A DNA stretch of 23,111 nt from an uncultured Atopobium sp. (GCA_916720465.1 CAKARF010000009.1:1-23111); one strand, 5' to 3'. Shown: positions 14,814 through 22,814, counted from the stretch's first letter. Numbers and translations are program-made. The notes: generated by a model not told the origin, from the sequence alone.

Positions 14814-15512
14814 ATGGAAAAGCACAAGTTGAGAAGCCCATTTTTTGTAGTTAATCCAAAGTCGTATTTGTATGGTGAGGAGCTTCGCAAGCTTGCCACC
14901 AAGGCGGATCAACTTTGCGAGAAGTACGATTTTGATTGTCTCTTTACGGCTCAGCTGATTGACCTCGCATGGGTTGCCGAGCACTGCACGCATCTTATTC
15001 CGTGCGCTCAAAATATGGAAAGCTTGAGGCCCGGTCGCGGTATGGGTCATATCCTGCCTGAGGCGCTCGCGGCGGCGGGAGTGAAGGCTACATTTTTGAA
15101 TCATGCCGAGAACCCCATGACCGTCCATGAGCTTGCTTCAACCATAGCTCGCGCTAATGAGGTGGGGATTCTTACCTGTGTATGTGCCGATTCCGTCGAA
15201 GAGGCAAAAGCCATTGCAGAGTTGCATCCCGATATTATGACCTGTGAGCTTACGAGCCTTATCGGAACCGGACAAATTGCCGGTGAAGATTATATGCGCG
15301 CTTCGACCGAGGCGGTAAAGGCCGTCTCTCCTGCCACTAAGGTACTGCAGGCGGCAGGTATCAGCTCCGGAGAGAATGTGTACGATGCCATCAAATACGG
15401 CGCCGATGCAACTGGAGGAACCTCGGGTATTGTTGCGGCCGACGATCCGTTTGCAATGCTTGACGAGATGTTTGAAGCGCTTGATCGAGCACGTACTGAC
15501 TTTGCAGAGTAA
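14814..15512 (+). CDS. Triosephosphate isomerase-like protein (short, archaeal type)
   Basis: The ATG at 14814 follows AGAGGGG, and an ATG at 14790 adds only an unlikely eight residues. The protein is 232 residues, shorter than the usual bacterial 250 and close to the archaeal form. Catalytic positions are present: Asn14 and Lys16 in VVNPKSY, His97 in FLNHAE, Glu145 in TCELTSLIGTG, and the phosphate-gripping GIVAADDP-type end. Departures from the norm are CELTSL in place of the usual EPPEL, and HAEN in place of HSER. It opens an operon with YjbQ, GatB and GatC, so it probably isomerises a triose- or tetrose-phosphate made in this pathway and is not the housekeeping glycolytic enzyme. LerI/DerI/EryH, which act in erythritol use, are precedents for such paralogs. 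Confidence 0.82.
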   Translation: MEKHKLRSPFFVVNPKSYLYGEELRKLATKADQLCEKYDFDCLFTAQLIDLAWVAEHCTHLIPCAQNMESLRPGRGMGHILPEALAAAGVKATFLNHAENPMTVHELASTIARANEVGILTCVCADSVEEAKAIAELHPDIMTCELTSLIGTGQIAGEDYMRASTEAVKAVSPATKVLQAAGISSGENVYDAIKYGADATGGTSGIVAADDPFAMLDEMFEALDRARTDFAE

Positions 15513-15534
15513 GAGAAGGTTGGAGAAGAGATAT

Positions 15535-16056
15535 ATGGCTGTTTATCAAGATACGATTACGGTGTCAACTGCAGCAGGTCGTCCTGATTTTATCGATATC
15601 AAGCAACAGGTAATTGATATCATTGCTGCATCCGGGATCTCAAACGGTACTGTAACGTGCCAAACAACACATACTACCTGCTCAGTTATTTTTGAGGAGT
15701 ATGTGCATGATACGAATTGGCAGGGGCAGGAGTTTCTCCAGGGAGACCTTATTCGTTTTGTGGACGAGATGATTCCTCGCGAGGTTGAAGAAGGACGAGA
15801 CTATCGCTATCCAGGACCAAAACACGTCCAATTTCTTGTGGATTATCACAATGAGCACCCCGAGTTTCCGGGAGAGGCAAATACGATCTTGAATGGAGAT
15901 GCGCACCTGAGGGCGTCGCTCTTTGGTAGCAGCCAAACTTTTGTCGTTACTGACGGCATGCCCGCAACTGGAGAATTTGGCCACATTTACTTAGTTGACT
16001 GGGACCAGAACAGGGAGCGTAATCGTAAAGTCAAGGTTTGCGTAATTGGTGAGTAG
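15535..16056 (+). CDS. YjbQ/UPF0047-family protein
   Basis: The ATG at 15535 lies behind GGAGAAGAG, 22 bases after the isomerase stop. The 173-residue protein has the family signatures: TTHTTCSVIFEE with His46, YHNEHPEFP, NGDAHLRASLFGSS with His124, VVTDGMPATGEFGHIYLVDW, and the tail RNRKVKVCVIG. It is longer than the usual 130-140 residues because of an insert at about 55-105 (WQGQEFLQGDLIRFVDEM through RYPGPKHVQFL). Some members complement thiamine phosphate synthase loss, but the natural role is uncertain. Its place inside a PTS operon, directly after an isomerase, suggests a role in sugar-phosphate chemistry here, which is an inference. Confidence 0.85.
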   Translation: MAVYQDTITVSTAAGRPDFIDIKQQVIDIIAASGISNGTVTCQTTHTTCSVIFEEYVHDTNWQGQEFLQGDLIRFVDEMIPREVEEGRDYRYPGPKHVQFLVDYHNEHPEFPGEANTILNGDAHLRASLFGSSQTFVVTDGMPATGEFGHIYLVDWDQNRERNRKVKVCVIGE

Positions 16057-16083
16057 TTTGTAAGAACAGAGAAGGGATGAAAG

Positions 16084-16383
16084 ATGGCTGGAAGAGTGAA
16101 ACACATTTTGCTTTCTTGTGGATCAGGAATTGTAACTTCAACAATTGCCCGGAAAAAAGTAGAAGAACTTTTGGATTCTCATGGATATAAAGGGCAGTAT
16201 GAGATTACACAGATTCCGCTCGCGTCTGCTCCAGAGAAATCACGCAACTACGACTTCATTGTAGCAACGTCAATAGCTCCTCAGGAGTTGCATTGTCCGT
16301 ATGTTAATGGAGTTGCCTATTTAATGGGTGTGGGTATGGATGTGCCAAACCAGCAGATCTTAAAGCTTATGGAAGAAGAGTAA
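16084..16383 (+). CDS. gatB: PTS galactitol-family IIB component
   Basis: 99 residues, ATG behind GAAGGG. The phosphocysteine loop is SCGSGIVTST with Cys12, the standard start of GatB-type IIB proteins, and the rest (YEITQIPLASAP, YDFIVATSIAP, YLMGVGMD) fits the Rossmann-like fold. It takes phosphate from IIA and passes it to sugar on GatC. The gatC start is 21 bases downstream. The IIA partner is not in this operon. The best candidate is the GatA-type gene at 20194. Confidence 0.88.
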   Translation: MAGRVKHILLSCGSGIVTSTIARKKVEELLDSHGYKGQYEITQIPLASAPEKSRNYDFIVATSIAPQELHCPYVNGVAYLMGVGMDVPNQQILKLMEEE

Positions 16384-16403
16384 ACAGAAAAGGAGGAAGT
16401 AAA

Positions 16404-17798
16404 ATGGATGCTTTTTTGGGGTTCTTCTCGTTCATTCAAGGGTTGGGCGTATCGGTGATGATGCCGATTGTGCTTACAATTCTTGGCTGTATTTTGGGTG
16501 CAGGCTTTGGTAAAAGTTTGCGAGCTGGACTTACGGTTGGCGTTGGTTTTATCGGACTTGGACTTGTAATTAACAGTCTTTTGGGAACTACACTTTCACC
16601 GGCAGTTCAGGAAATGGTCAATCGTTTTGGATTGAGTCTGACCGTTGTTGATGTAGGCTGGCCAGCAGCAGCAGCTATTGCAATGGGATCCACTGTTGGC
16701 TTGATTATTATTCCACTTGGTCTTGTAGTAAATATCGTTATGCTTCTTACTAATACTACTCAGACTGTTGACGTTGACATTTGGGACTACTGGCATTTTG
16801 CTTTTACTGGTGCACTTGTTTCAATCGTAACCAATAGCTATGTGTTTGGTATTATTGCAGCCATTCTAAACATGATTGTGATTATGGTTCTTGGTGACTA
16901 TACGGCTCCTTTGGTTGAGGAATCACTTCAGATGCCTGGTGTTTCTTTGCCACATGGGTTTACTACCGCATATGCACCGATTGCGATGCTTTTTAACTGG
17001 ATTTTTGACAAGATCCCTGGGGTACGTGATATTGATATCAATACGGATACACTTCAAAAGAAATTTGGTGTGTTTGGCGAGCCAATCTTGGTAGGTACAG
17101 TTATTGGACTGGTAATTGGTGTCCTTGCATATTGGGACGGTGGAAATGTTGCTGCTTCCATAACCAAAGTGCTGTCGTTAGGAGTTTCGCTTGGCGCCGT
17201 ATTGGTGCTCATTCCAAAGATGGCTGCCTTGTTAATGGAAGGTCTGCTTCCTATTTCTGATGCAGCTTCTACGTTTGTCAACAAGCATTTCAAGAACCGT
17301 GGAAAGATATATATTGGTCTTGATTCTGCAGTTGGCGTAGGGCACCCAGTGACTCTTGCTATTTCGTTCATCCTTGTCCCTCTCTGCATTTTCTTGGCAG
17401 TTATCCTTCCGGGAAATAAGGTTCTTCCTTTTGCAGACCTTGCGGTAATTCCATGGATGTTTGTTCTTATTACTCCAGTCGTACGCAACAATGGTTTCCG
17501 TGGAATTTTCATTGGACTTATTGTTCTCACCGTTGGTTTGTACATTGCTACAGATCTATCGCCTCTCATCACTACTGCTGCATCTAATGTCCAGTTTGAT
17601 ATGGGTGGAGCTGCGGCGATTTCATCTATATGTGATGGCGCAAATCCGTTGACATGGCTAATTGTACGCATTGGTGGAATTGCTAATGGTTTGGGCTTAG
17701 CGATAATTGGTATCGCAACCCTTGCGCTTGCAATATGGAACAAGCGTCGTATTCATAAAGAAGCGCTTGAACTCCATACTTCAGACACCGCTGAGTAG
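16404..17798 (+). CDS. gatC: PTS galactitol-family IIC permease
   Basis: 464 residues, full length for GatC, with a strong AAAGGAGGAAG ribosome site. It is very hydrophobic, with about ten or more membrane segments. Landmarks are GWPAAAAIAMGSTVGLIIIP, the loop FNWIFDKIPGVRDIDINTD, FGEPILVGTVIG, GHPVTLAISFILVP and ICDGANPLTWL. It transports and, with GatB, phosphorylates a polyol or sugar. The family includes transporters for galactitol, other polyols and pentoses, so the substrate is not fixed. Codon use is more AT-rich than in the isomerase and aldolase genes around it. A GGTCGGAG/CTCCGACC hairpin follows. Confidence 0.9.
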   Translation: MDAFLGFFSFIQGLGVSVMMPIVLTILGCILGAGFGKSLRAGLTVGVGFIGLGLVINSLLGTTLSPAVQEMVNRFGLSLTVVDVGWPAAAAIAMGSTVGLIIIPLGLVVNIVMLLTNTTQTVDVDIWDYWHFAFTGALVSIVTNSYVFGIIAAILNMIVIMVLGDYTAPLVEESLQMPGVSLPHGFTTAYAPIAMLFNWIFDKIPGVRDIDINTDTLQKKFGVFGEPILVGTVIGLVIGVLAYWDGGNVAASITKVLSLGVSLGAVLVLIPKMAALLMEGLLPISDAASTFVNKHFKNRGKIYIGLDSAVGVGHPVTLAISFILVPLCIFLAVILPGNKVLPFADLAVIPWMFVLITPVVRNNGFRGIFIGLIVLTVGLYIATDLSPLITTAASNVQFDMGGAAAISSICDGANPLTWLIVRIGGIANGLGLAIIGIATLALAIWNKRRIHKEALELHTSDTAE

Positions 17799-17810
17799 AT
17801 TGTATAGTTT

Positions 17811-17835
17811 GGTCGGAGTCTTTAGGGCTCCGACC
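17811..17835 (+). terminator. Hairpin after gatC, weak terminator or processing site
   Basis: GGTCGGAG-N9-CTCCGACC (8 bp) is followed by ATTTGGGG, so the T run is poor. It sits between gatC and the next gene of the same strand and may reduce or stabilise, not stop, transcription. The stem sequence reappears in the terminator at 19011. Confidence 0.55.
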
Positions 17836-17848
17836 ATTTGGGGTTTAA

Positions 17849-18349
17849 ATGAAAAGAGTATTTACGTATCAAAATCCATACTATGCGATTGAGGTTACCC
17901 TGACGGGTATTTTTTGTATTGGAATTGCATTAGTATCAGTTTGCTGCATTGCATTTAATTTGCTACTACCTAGAGCAGTATTTATGTTGGCATTGCTAGT
18001 ATCGTGTTATCAAATTTGGAATACGTTTGTTTCTGGATCAAATCCAAAGGTCATTGAACTCTCTGAAGAAGTAGTCTCCTTCAGTTCATATGGAAGAATA
18101 CAAAAATATGATTTGAAAAAAGTCAATTCATTTTTGGTAAGAGAGTTTCCAAGTTCAGGAAAGATTTACCTAAGAGTTAATGACGCATCATTACTGTCGG
18201 GACGATTTTGGATTCCAACGAAAATGTTTAATGATTCAGAAGAACTGTTCTCATTACTCAGAGATTTGGAGTACAAAATTCATCCTGATTCTCTAAAAGC
18301 AAGGGCTCGACGTACAAATGAAGAATATCTCAAGAGGAAGAAGAGGTAA
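17849..18349 (+). CDS. Membrane protein with PH-like C-terminal domain, function unknown
   Basis: The ATG follows TTTGGGG. The 166 residues begin with a short cytosolic segment and two adjacent helices (about 14-38 and 42-60). An all-beta domain follows (ELSEEVVSFSSYGRIQKYDL, REFPSSGKIYLRVND, FWIPTKMF), reminiscent of bacterial PH domains, then a basic tail (KARARRTNEEYLKRKKR). The stop is two bases before the aldolase start, so translation is probably coupled. Such a protein inside a sugar PTS operon is unusual. No family name is supported. Confidence 0.7.
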   Translation: MKRVFTYQNPYYAIEVTLTGIFCIGIALVSVCCIAFNLLLPRAVFMLALLVSCYQIWNTFVSGSNPKVIELSEEVVSFSSYGRIQKYDLKKVNSFLVREFPSSGKIYLRVNDASLLSGRFWIPTKMFNDSEELFSLLRDLEYKIHPDSLKARARRTNEEYLKRKKR

Positions 18350-18351
18350 AA

Positions 18352-19008
18352 ATGTACGCAGAGATAAAAGAAGAAATGCTCAAATGTGCGATGAGAATGG
18401 ATCACTATGGTCTGATTGCGCTTTCTGGTGGAAATGTTAGTGTACGGATGGAGAATGGCGATGTCGTGGTCACCCCATCTGGAATGATTTATGACGAAAT
18501 GGTTCCAGATGATATGTTGGTTGTAGATCCGCAAGGAAATATTATCGAGGGACATAGAAAAGCGTCTGTTGATACTGAGGCTCTTTTATACATTTTTAAC
18601 AAGATGCCAAAGGTTAACGCTGTTATCCATACCCATCAGCCATATGCTACAGGATTAGGTTTGGTACTCGATGAAATTCCCTGTAATCTCTCAACGTTGG
18701 CAAATGCAACTGAAGGATCAGTATCTATCGCACCATATGGCGATCCAGGCAGTTTATCCATGGGAGAGAGAGCTGTTGAGTGTATTGGCAATAGACTTGC
18801 AGTTGTTCTGAAGCATCACGGCGTCATTGCGGTTGGTAAAGATTTACGGCAAGCTATGTATGCCTGCATTTACTTAGAAGAAGCAGCAAAAACTGTATCG
18901 GTTGCTTTGTCTACAGGTAAAGAAATGGCAGAAATGACTCAGCCACAAATAGATGAAGCTATTGCAGTATTTCATAGGTACGGACAGAATCCAGAAGAGG
19001 AAAAATAA
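18352..19008 (+). CDS. Class II aldolase/adducin-family sugar-phosphate enzyme
   Basis: 218 residues, the size of L-fuculose-phosphate and L-ribulose-5-phosphate enzymes. Visible features are the phosphate-binding SGGNVSVR (about residues 25-32) and TPSG, catalytic Glu76 in VDTEALLY, zinc ligands His93 and His95 in HTHQPYAT, and His155 or His156 in KHHGV. These zinc enzymes cleave or epimerise phosphorylated deoxy-sugars or pentuloses, giving dihydroxyacetone phosphate plus an aldehyde when acting as aldolases. It ends the GatB-GatC unit and faces the convergent Fba/GatY-type gene. The exact substrate cannot be read from sequence. Confidence 0.88.
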   Translation: MYAEIKEEMLKCAMRMDHYGLIALSGGNVSVRMENGDVVVTPSGMIYDEMVPDDMLVVDPQGNIIEGHRKASVDTEALLYIFNKMPKVNAVIHTHQPYATGLGLVLDEIPCNLSTLANATEGSVSIAPYGDPGSLSMGERAVECIGNRLAVVLKHHGVIAVGKDLRQAMYACIYLEEAAKTVSVALSTGKEMAEMTQPQIDEAIAVFHRYGQNPEEEK

Positions 19009-19010
19009 AA

Positions 19011-19058
19011 AACTCCGACCTCAATTTGGTACTTGAGGTCGGAGTTCTTCTGCATTTT
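19011..19058. terminator. Bidirectional terminator between two aldolase genes
   Basis: A perfect 14-bp stem AACTCCGACCTCAA / TTGAGGTCGGAGTT with an 8-base loop. It has a T run on the plus side (GCATTTTT) and a stronger TTTTTTATTTTT on the minus side, serving both convergent genes. Confidence 0.88.
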
Positions 19059-19080
19059 TACGTTATGCCACAGAGTAACG

Positions 19081-19956
19081 TTAGACTACAGGATTAGCTC
19101 CGTTTGCAAACACTTGGATGACGTGAGTGAAGTCTGCGAGCATGCGCTCATAGGCAGTTGTGGTCATGTCGTGCCAGTAGACAGTCTCGCCGTTCTTCTC
19201 GCCAATAAGCTTCTCTACGGCTTCACCGGCATATTTTACGCCGTATGTGTAGTAGTTGATTTTACGGATACCGGCATTGATGGCCTTGGCGTAGTCGGCA
19301 TCAGATACGCCTGAGCCGCCGTGCATGACAAGCGGAGTCTGAGAGAGCTTCCTGATTTTATGGAGCACGTCAAAGTTCAGGTGCGGCTCGCCTTTGTAAA
19401 TGCCGTGAACCGTTCCGAACGAACACGCGAGAATATCAAGACCGGTCGATTGGATGAAATCGAGTGCTTGATCAGGATCGGTATAGATCGCACCGGATTC
19501 TTCCGCCGTTGCGCCTTCCTCACGTTCGCCAAATTCACGAGCCCCCATTGAGCCAAGCTCGCATTCAAGACCGGCGTCAAAGCTTGCGCACATGTCGGCA
19601 GCGCGTTGGGAATTTTCTACGTTCTTTTCGTAGGGTTGGTAAGAGCCGTCATACATAATGCCGTTAAATCCCATTTCAAGGGCGCGACGCAGGTAGGAGA
19701 GGCTTTCTCCATGATCAAGATGTACGCAGACCAAGGCACTGGAACGCTCCGCAAGAGCGACCATTGCAGGACCGATCTTGTCGAGAGGGGCAAAGGGTTC
19801 ATGGCCTTCTGCATGAGCAATAATAACGGGATAGCCGGTTTTCTCGGCAGCGTCGATTGCAGCACGCAGTGCTTCCATACTCGGTACATTGAAGGAGGGG
19901 ATTGCCATGTTACTCTGCTCGGCAATGGCGCAGATATCGCGAAGATTTACCAGCAT
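19081..19956 (-). CDS. Class II fructose/tagatose-bisphosphate aldolase (GatY/KbaY/Fba type)
   Basis: 291 residues, ATG behind AAAAGGAG. Motifs in order: SFNVPSMEALRAAIDAAE near the start, Asp81 and zinc ligand His82 in VHLDHGES, Glu131/Glu133 in GLECELG, zinc ligand His184 in FGTVHGIYKG, and His212 in VMHGGSGVSD, then INYYTYG. It is a zinc-dependent aldolase splitting a ketose 1,6-bisphosphate into dihydroxyacetone phosphate and an aldehyde phosphate. Next to a galactitol-family PTS, tagatose 1,6-bisphosphate is a reasonable substrate, but fructose bisphosphate is equally possible. It is divergent from the IIA gene at 20194 across a region with a GntR-type palindrome. Confidence 0.9.
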   Translation of the reverse strand: MLVNLRDICAIAEQSNMAIPSFNVPSMEALRAAIDAAEKTGYPVIIAHAEGHEPFAPLDKIGPAMVALAERSSALVCVHLDHGESLSYLRRALEMGFNGIMYDGSYQPYEKNVENSQRAADMCASFDAGLECELGSMGAREFGEREEGATAEESGAIYTDPDQALDFIQSTGLDILACSFGTVHGIYKGEPHLNFDVLHKIRKLSQTPLVMHGGSGVSDADYAKAINAGIRKINYYTYGVKYAGEAVEKLIGEKNGETVYWHDMTTTAYERMLADFTHVIQVFANGANPVV

Positions 19957-20072
19957 GATGAACTCCTTTTCTATAGGTGTCCGGTGCAGTTATGATATGG
20001 GCGTGTTCTACGGTGCCGTATACCGATAATTTGACGACAGCCTAATGACATTACCTATAAAAACTGCTACAA

Positions 20073-20096
20073 CTTGTACATATAATTATATACAAG
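20073..20096. promoter_or_regulatory. Candidate GntR operator between aldolase and IIA genes
   Basis: CTTGTACA-N8-TATACAAG, with 7 of 8 paired positions, embedded in a perfect AACTTGTA...TACAAGTT pair at 20071-20098. It is centred in the divergent region, so one site could control both genes. Confidence 0.6.
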
Positions 20097-20128
20097 TTTT
20101 GGAGTAAGGGTGTGAGAAACTGGAAATC

Positions 20129-20158
20129 TTGATTTGTTGTGAGTGAGCCGCCTATAAG
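20129..20158 (+). promoter_or_regulatory. Candidate promoter of the GatA-type gene
   Basis: TTGATT, 18 bases, TATAAG, about 36 bases upstream of the IIA start and downstream of the operator palindrome. Confidence 0.3.
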
Positions 20159-20193
20159 GTTTCTATAGTATGTGCAAATGGAAAGGAAGCATA

Positions 20194-20646
20194 ATGATTC
20201 TGAAGAAAGAACTTATCAAACTTGCCGTTGAAGCCACTGATTCTGAGGAAGCTCTGCGCACTGTTGCCCAAGGCTTTGTGGATAACGGATATGCAAAAGA
20301 TACCTATCCTCAGGCCATCGTTGAGCGTGAGCGCGTCTTTGCAACGGGACTTCCTGCATCTGCTTTTGATATTGCCATTCCGCATTGTGATAGCGAACAC
20401 GTAATCAAGCCCGGAATCGGCATTGCAACATTAAAGGATTCAGTTGCATTTCAAATGATGGGTGATCCTGAAACTATCTTGCATCCAAAAGTCCTTTTCA
20501 TGCTTGCTCTCACCGAGCCCCACGGCCAGCTTGAAATGCTTCAGAAGCTTATCGGGGTCATTCAGGATGCGGAGCTTCTTGAAAAGATAGGCGCCTGCAA
20601 AGATGTCGATGCACTGTATGAGCTTATGGCTCCTGTATTGGGGTGA
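20194..20646 (+). CDS. gatA: PTS IIA component, galactitol/fructose (IIA-2) family
   Basis: The ATG at 20194 follows GGAAAGGAAG, and an ATG at 20170 is upstream of that site and unlikely. The 150-residue protein has the phosphohistidine motif AIPHCDSEHV with His64 and the rest of a GatA/FruA IIA-2 fold (GIGIATLKDSVAF, FMLALTEPHGQLEMLQKLIG). It should donate phosphate from HPr to GatB at 16084, completing a GatABC transporter whose parts are split by the aldolase genes. Confidence 0.85.
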   Translation: MILKKELIKLAVEATDSEEALRTVAQGFVDNGYAKDTYPQAIVERERVFATGLPASAFDIAIPHCDSEHVIKPGIGIATLKDSVAFQMMGDPETILHPKVLFMLALTEPHGQLEMLQKLIGVIQDAELLEKIGACKDVDALYELMAPVLG

Positions 20647-20697
20647 GTTCGGGAGCCTTAATCCGTCTCAAATTAATGAGTGTTTATATGATGCCTT

Positions 20698-20748
20698 CGG
20701 AGTAGTTAGACCGTGCGTGCTGGATTAGATCTCTTCTTCACTACTCCG
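20698..20748. repeat. 9-bp inverted repeat in the gap between the two PTS units
   Basis: CGGAGTAGT at 20698-20706 pairs with ACTACTCCG at 20740-20748 across 33 bases. It has no T run. It could be an RNA control element or chance. The rest of 20647-20877 shows nothing else clear. Confidence 0.3.
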
Positions 20749-20877
20749 GGGGTATTCCTGTCTGTCACAATAAAATGAACCGGAGCGAGTATTTAATAAA
20801 TTGTTTAACCTTTTCTCTGCGACACTTATAAAATATCTATGTAGACGTTTTTGATTCGTAGAGTAGAGAGAAGTGCT

Positions 20878-21328
20878 ATGAGCCAGATCAAAGATATGCT
20901 CAAACTCGAAAACGTTCAGGTTGTCGATTCGGCACGGGACTGGGAAGACGCCGTTCGCATTGCAGTTACCCCTCTGGTAAAAGGGGGGATATGTTGAAGA
21001 ACGTTATATTGACGGTATCATCGACAACGCCCATGAGCTCGGTCCATATTTTGTTCTTGTCCCAAATCTCGCCCTTCTCCATGCCCGCCCTGAACAGGGC
21101 GTTATTAAAAAACAGCTTGCGCTTATTATTTTGCGCAAGGGTGTTGTGTTCAAAGAGGGGCAAACCCCGACGAGCGTGCTGCTAACGCTTGCCGCTGAGG
21201 ACTCAAATTCACACATTGAAGTAATGCGAGAACTAGCCACACTACTGGCAGATCCGAAAAACATTGAAGCTCTCGCTCAATCTCAGAATGCAGATGAAGC
21301 GTATTGCCATATGACGGTTGGCTCCTAA
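20878..21328 (+). pseudogene. Ascorbate-family PTS IIA (UlaC/SgaA-like), frameshifted at a G6 run
   Basis: The ATG at 20878 with AGAGAGAAG reads MSQIKDMLKLENVQVVDSAR and on to VTPLVKGG, then stops at once in frame. Deleting one G from GGGGGG (about 20983-20988) restores YVEERYIDGIIDNAHELG, then GPYFVLVPNLALLHARPEQG with the phosphohistidine at reconstructed position 68, and continues to a stop at 21326-21328. The restored length of 149 residues is normal for the family. The gene is therefore broken, slippage-switched, or misread by sequencing at this point. Confidence 0.75.
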
Positions 21329-21441
21329 ACCGAAGAGTCCATTGGCAACCTGTCCGATGGAACGTATTTTGTGCACAAAGGTATACAGGCCTTTTGCAAT
21401 AGTGTCTTACGTTGGTTACCTACGTGGAAGGAGTACGTAAT

Positions 21442-22531
21442 ATGCCAGTTATAGACTTTATCGTTAACGTGCTATCAACGCCTGCAATTCTTGTTGGCCT
21501 TGTATCCCTTCTCGGTATGGTGCTTCAGAAGAAACCGATTGAGGAACTTGTAAAAGGAACTCTGAAGACCATTGTTGGCTTCTTGGTTCTTTCTGCCGGA
21601 GCGAGTTTCCTTCAGTCGGGGTCACTGCTTGCATTTTGGTGAGTTTTTTAATTATGCCTTCAATATGCAGGGAGTTGTTCCCAACAATGAGGCAGCCGTA
21701 TCGATGGCGCTTCAGGACTTTGGTCAGGCTACCGCAATCATTATGTGTCTGAGTATGGTTCTCAACATTGTCCTTGCACGTTTTTCTCGCATGCACTATA
21801 TCTTCCTAACAGGTCACCATACGTTTTATATGGCAGTTATGCTCGCTATCATTTTGCACATCGGAGGCCTTGACGGTTGGATGCTCTACATTTCAAGTGC
21901 GTGTCTCTTGGGTCTCATCATGGTTCTCTCGCCAGCATATTGTCAGCCGACCATGCGTAAGGTCACAGGCAGTGATTCTGTTGCTCTTGGTCACTTTGGC
22001 GGTGTTGGATATTGGCTTTCTGGAATGGTTGGTAAACTTTTTGCTTCTGATCGCGAAAATAGTACCGAGAAGCTCCAGTTTTCCAAGCGGCTGATCTTCC
22101 TGCGTGACAACTTTGTTGGAGGAATTCTTGGTTTGATCTTGCTGGGTCTCATTAACGCAAGCCTCGTTCCTCTCGCTCTTATTCTTCCTGGCGTTGTGCC
22201 TCACTTCTTCTGCGGTGCTACGGCTGGTGTCTTTGGTAATGCTGAAGGTGGTATAAAGGGCTGTGCTGCTGGCGCGTTTGCTCACGGCCTGCTTATTACT
22301 TTCCTTCCTGCATTTTGTATGCCGGTCTTTACGAGCATGGGCTTTACGTCCGCAATGTTCTCTGACGCCGACTTCTCGGTCATGGCGCTTATTTTTGGTA
22401 ACGTTGCGCTTAATGCACAGGGGCTCATTCTTACTATCATCTGCATCGTTTGCTTCTTGCTTCCGATTTTCTACAACTTTGTTGCTCCCAAGCACGAGGT
22501 ATCTGAAACAGTAGAGAAGACAACAAAGTAA
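21442..22531 (+). pseudogene. Ascorbate-family PTS IIC (UlaA-like), frameshifted and internally shortened
   Basis: The ATG at 21442 follows GGAAGGAG. The frame reads MPVIDFIVNVLSTPAILVGL through LQSGSLLAF, then stops at 21640. Removing one T from the TTTT at about 21634-21637 joins it to GEFFNYAFNMQGVVPNNEAA and the rest to 22531. Family motifs follow: FLTGHHTFYM, PAYCQPTMRKVTG, LGHFGGVGYWLSG, VVPHFFCGATAGVFGNAEGG and HGLLITFLPAFCMPV. The joined product is about 362 residues, while UlaA proteins are usually about 440-465. The sequence passes directly from FLRDN (about 22107) to FVGGILGLILLGL, skipping the conserved segment normally between them, so an in-frame deletion of roughly 80-100 codons is inferred. 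Confidence 0.75.
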
Positions 22532-22625
22532 AACACTCTTTCATGCTCTTTGGACATAGACACCAAAAAGCGTGATTTGTTCATGAAATCTGTACTGGCA
22601 TATGCCAATTATAGAAGGAGAAAAA

Positions 22626-22814
22626 ATGGCGATTCAAAAGATTCTTTGCTGCTGTGGCAGTGGCCTTGGTTCAAGTCTTATGGTTGAAATGAACGTTCAA
22701 GATGTCCTCAAAGATCTTGGTGTTGATGGCGTTGAAGTCGAGCATTCGACCGTTTCTGACGTTATGCCCGGAGCTGCCGATCTGTTCATCGTTGGCCGCG
22801 ATCTCGGCTCGTGA
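22626..22814 (+). pseudogene. Ascorbate-family PTS IIB (UlaB-like), 3'-truncated
   Basis: The ATG at 22626 has an excellent AGAAGGAG site. The start is normal: MAIQKILCCCGSGLGSSLMV, with the phosphocysteine loop CGSGLGSS, then GVEVEHSTVSDVMPGAADLF. After IVGRDL the IIB sequence ends, and a stop follows at 22812-22814. Only 62 of the usual 95-100 residues remain. The sequence after about 22808 belongs to the end of a DUF3021 gene, so the truncation is a recombination junction. Confidence 0.75.

Noticed and set aside
17054..17743. 229-codon minus-strand open frame inside gatC
   Set aside because: It is the antisense shadow of a clear permease gene, with a product of low complexity and no family features.
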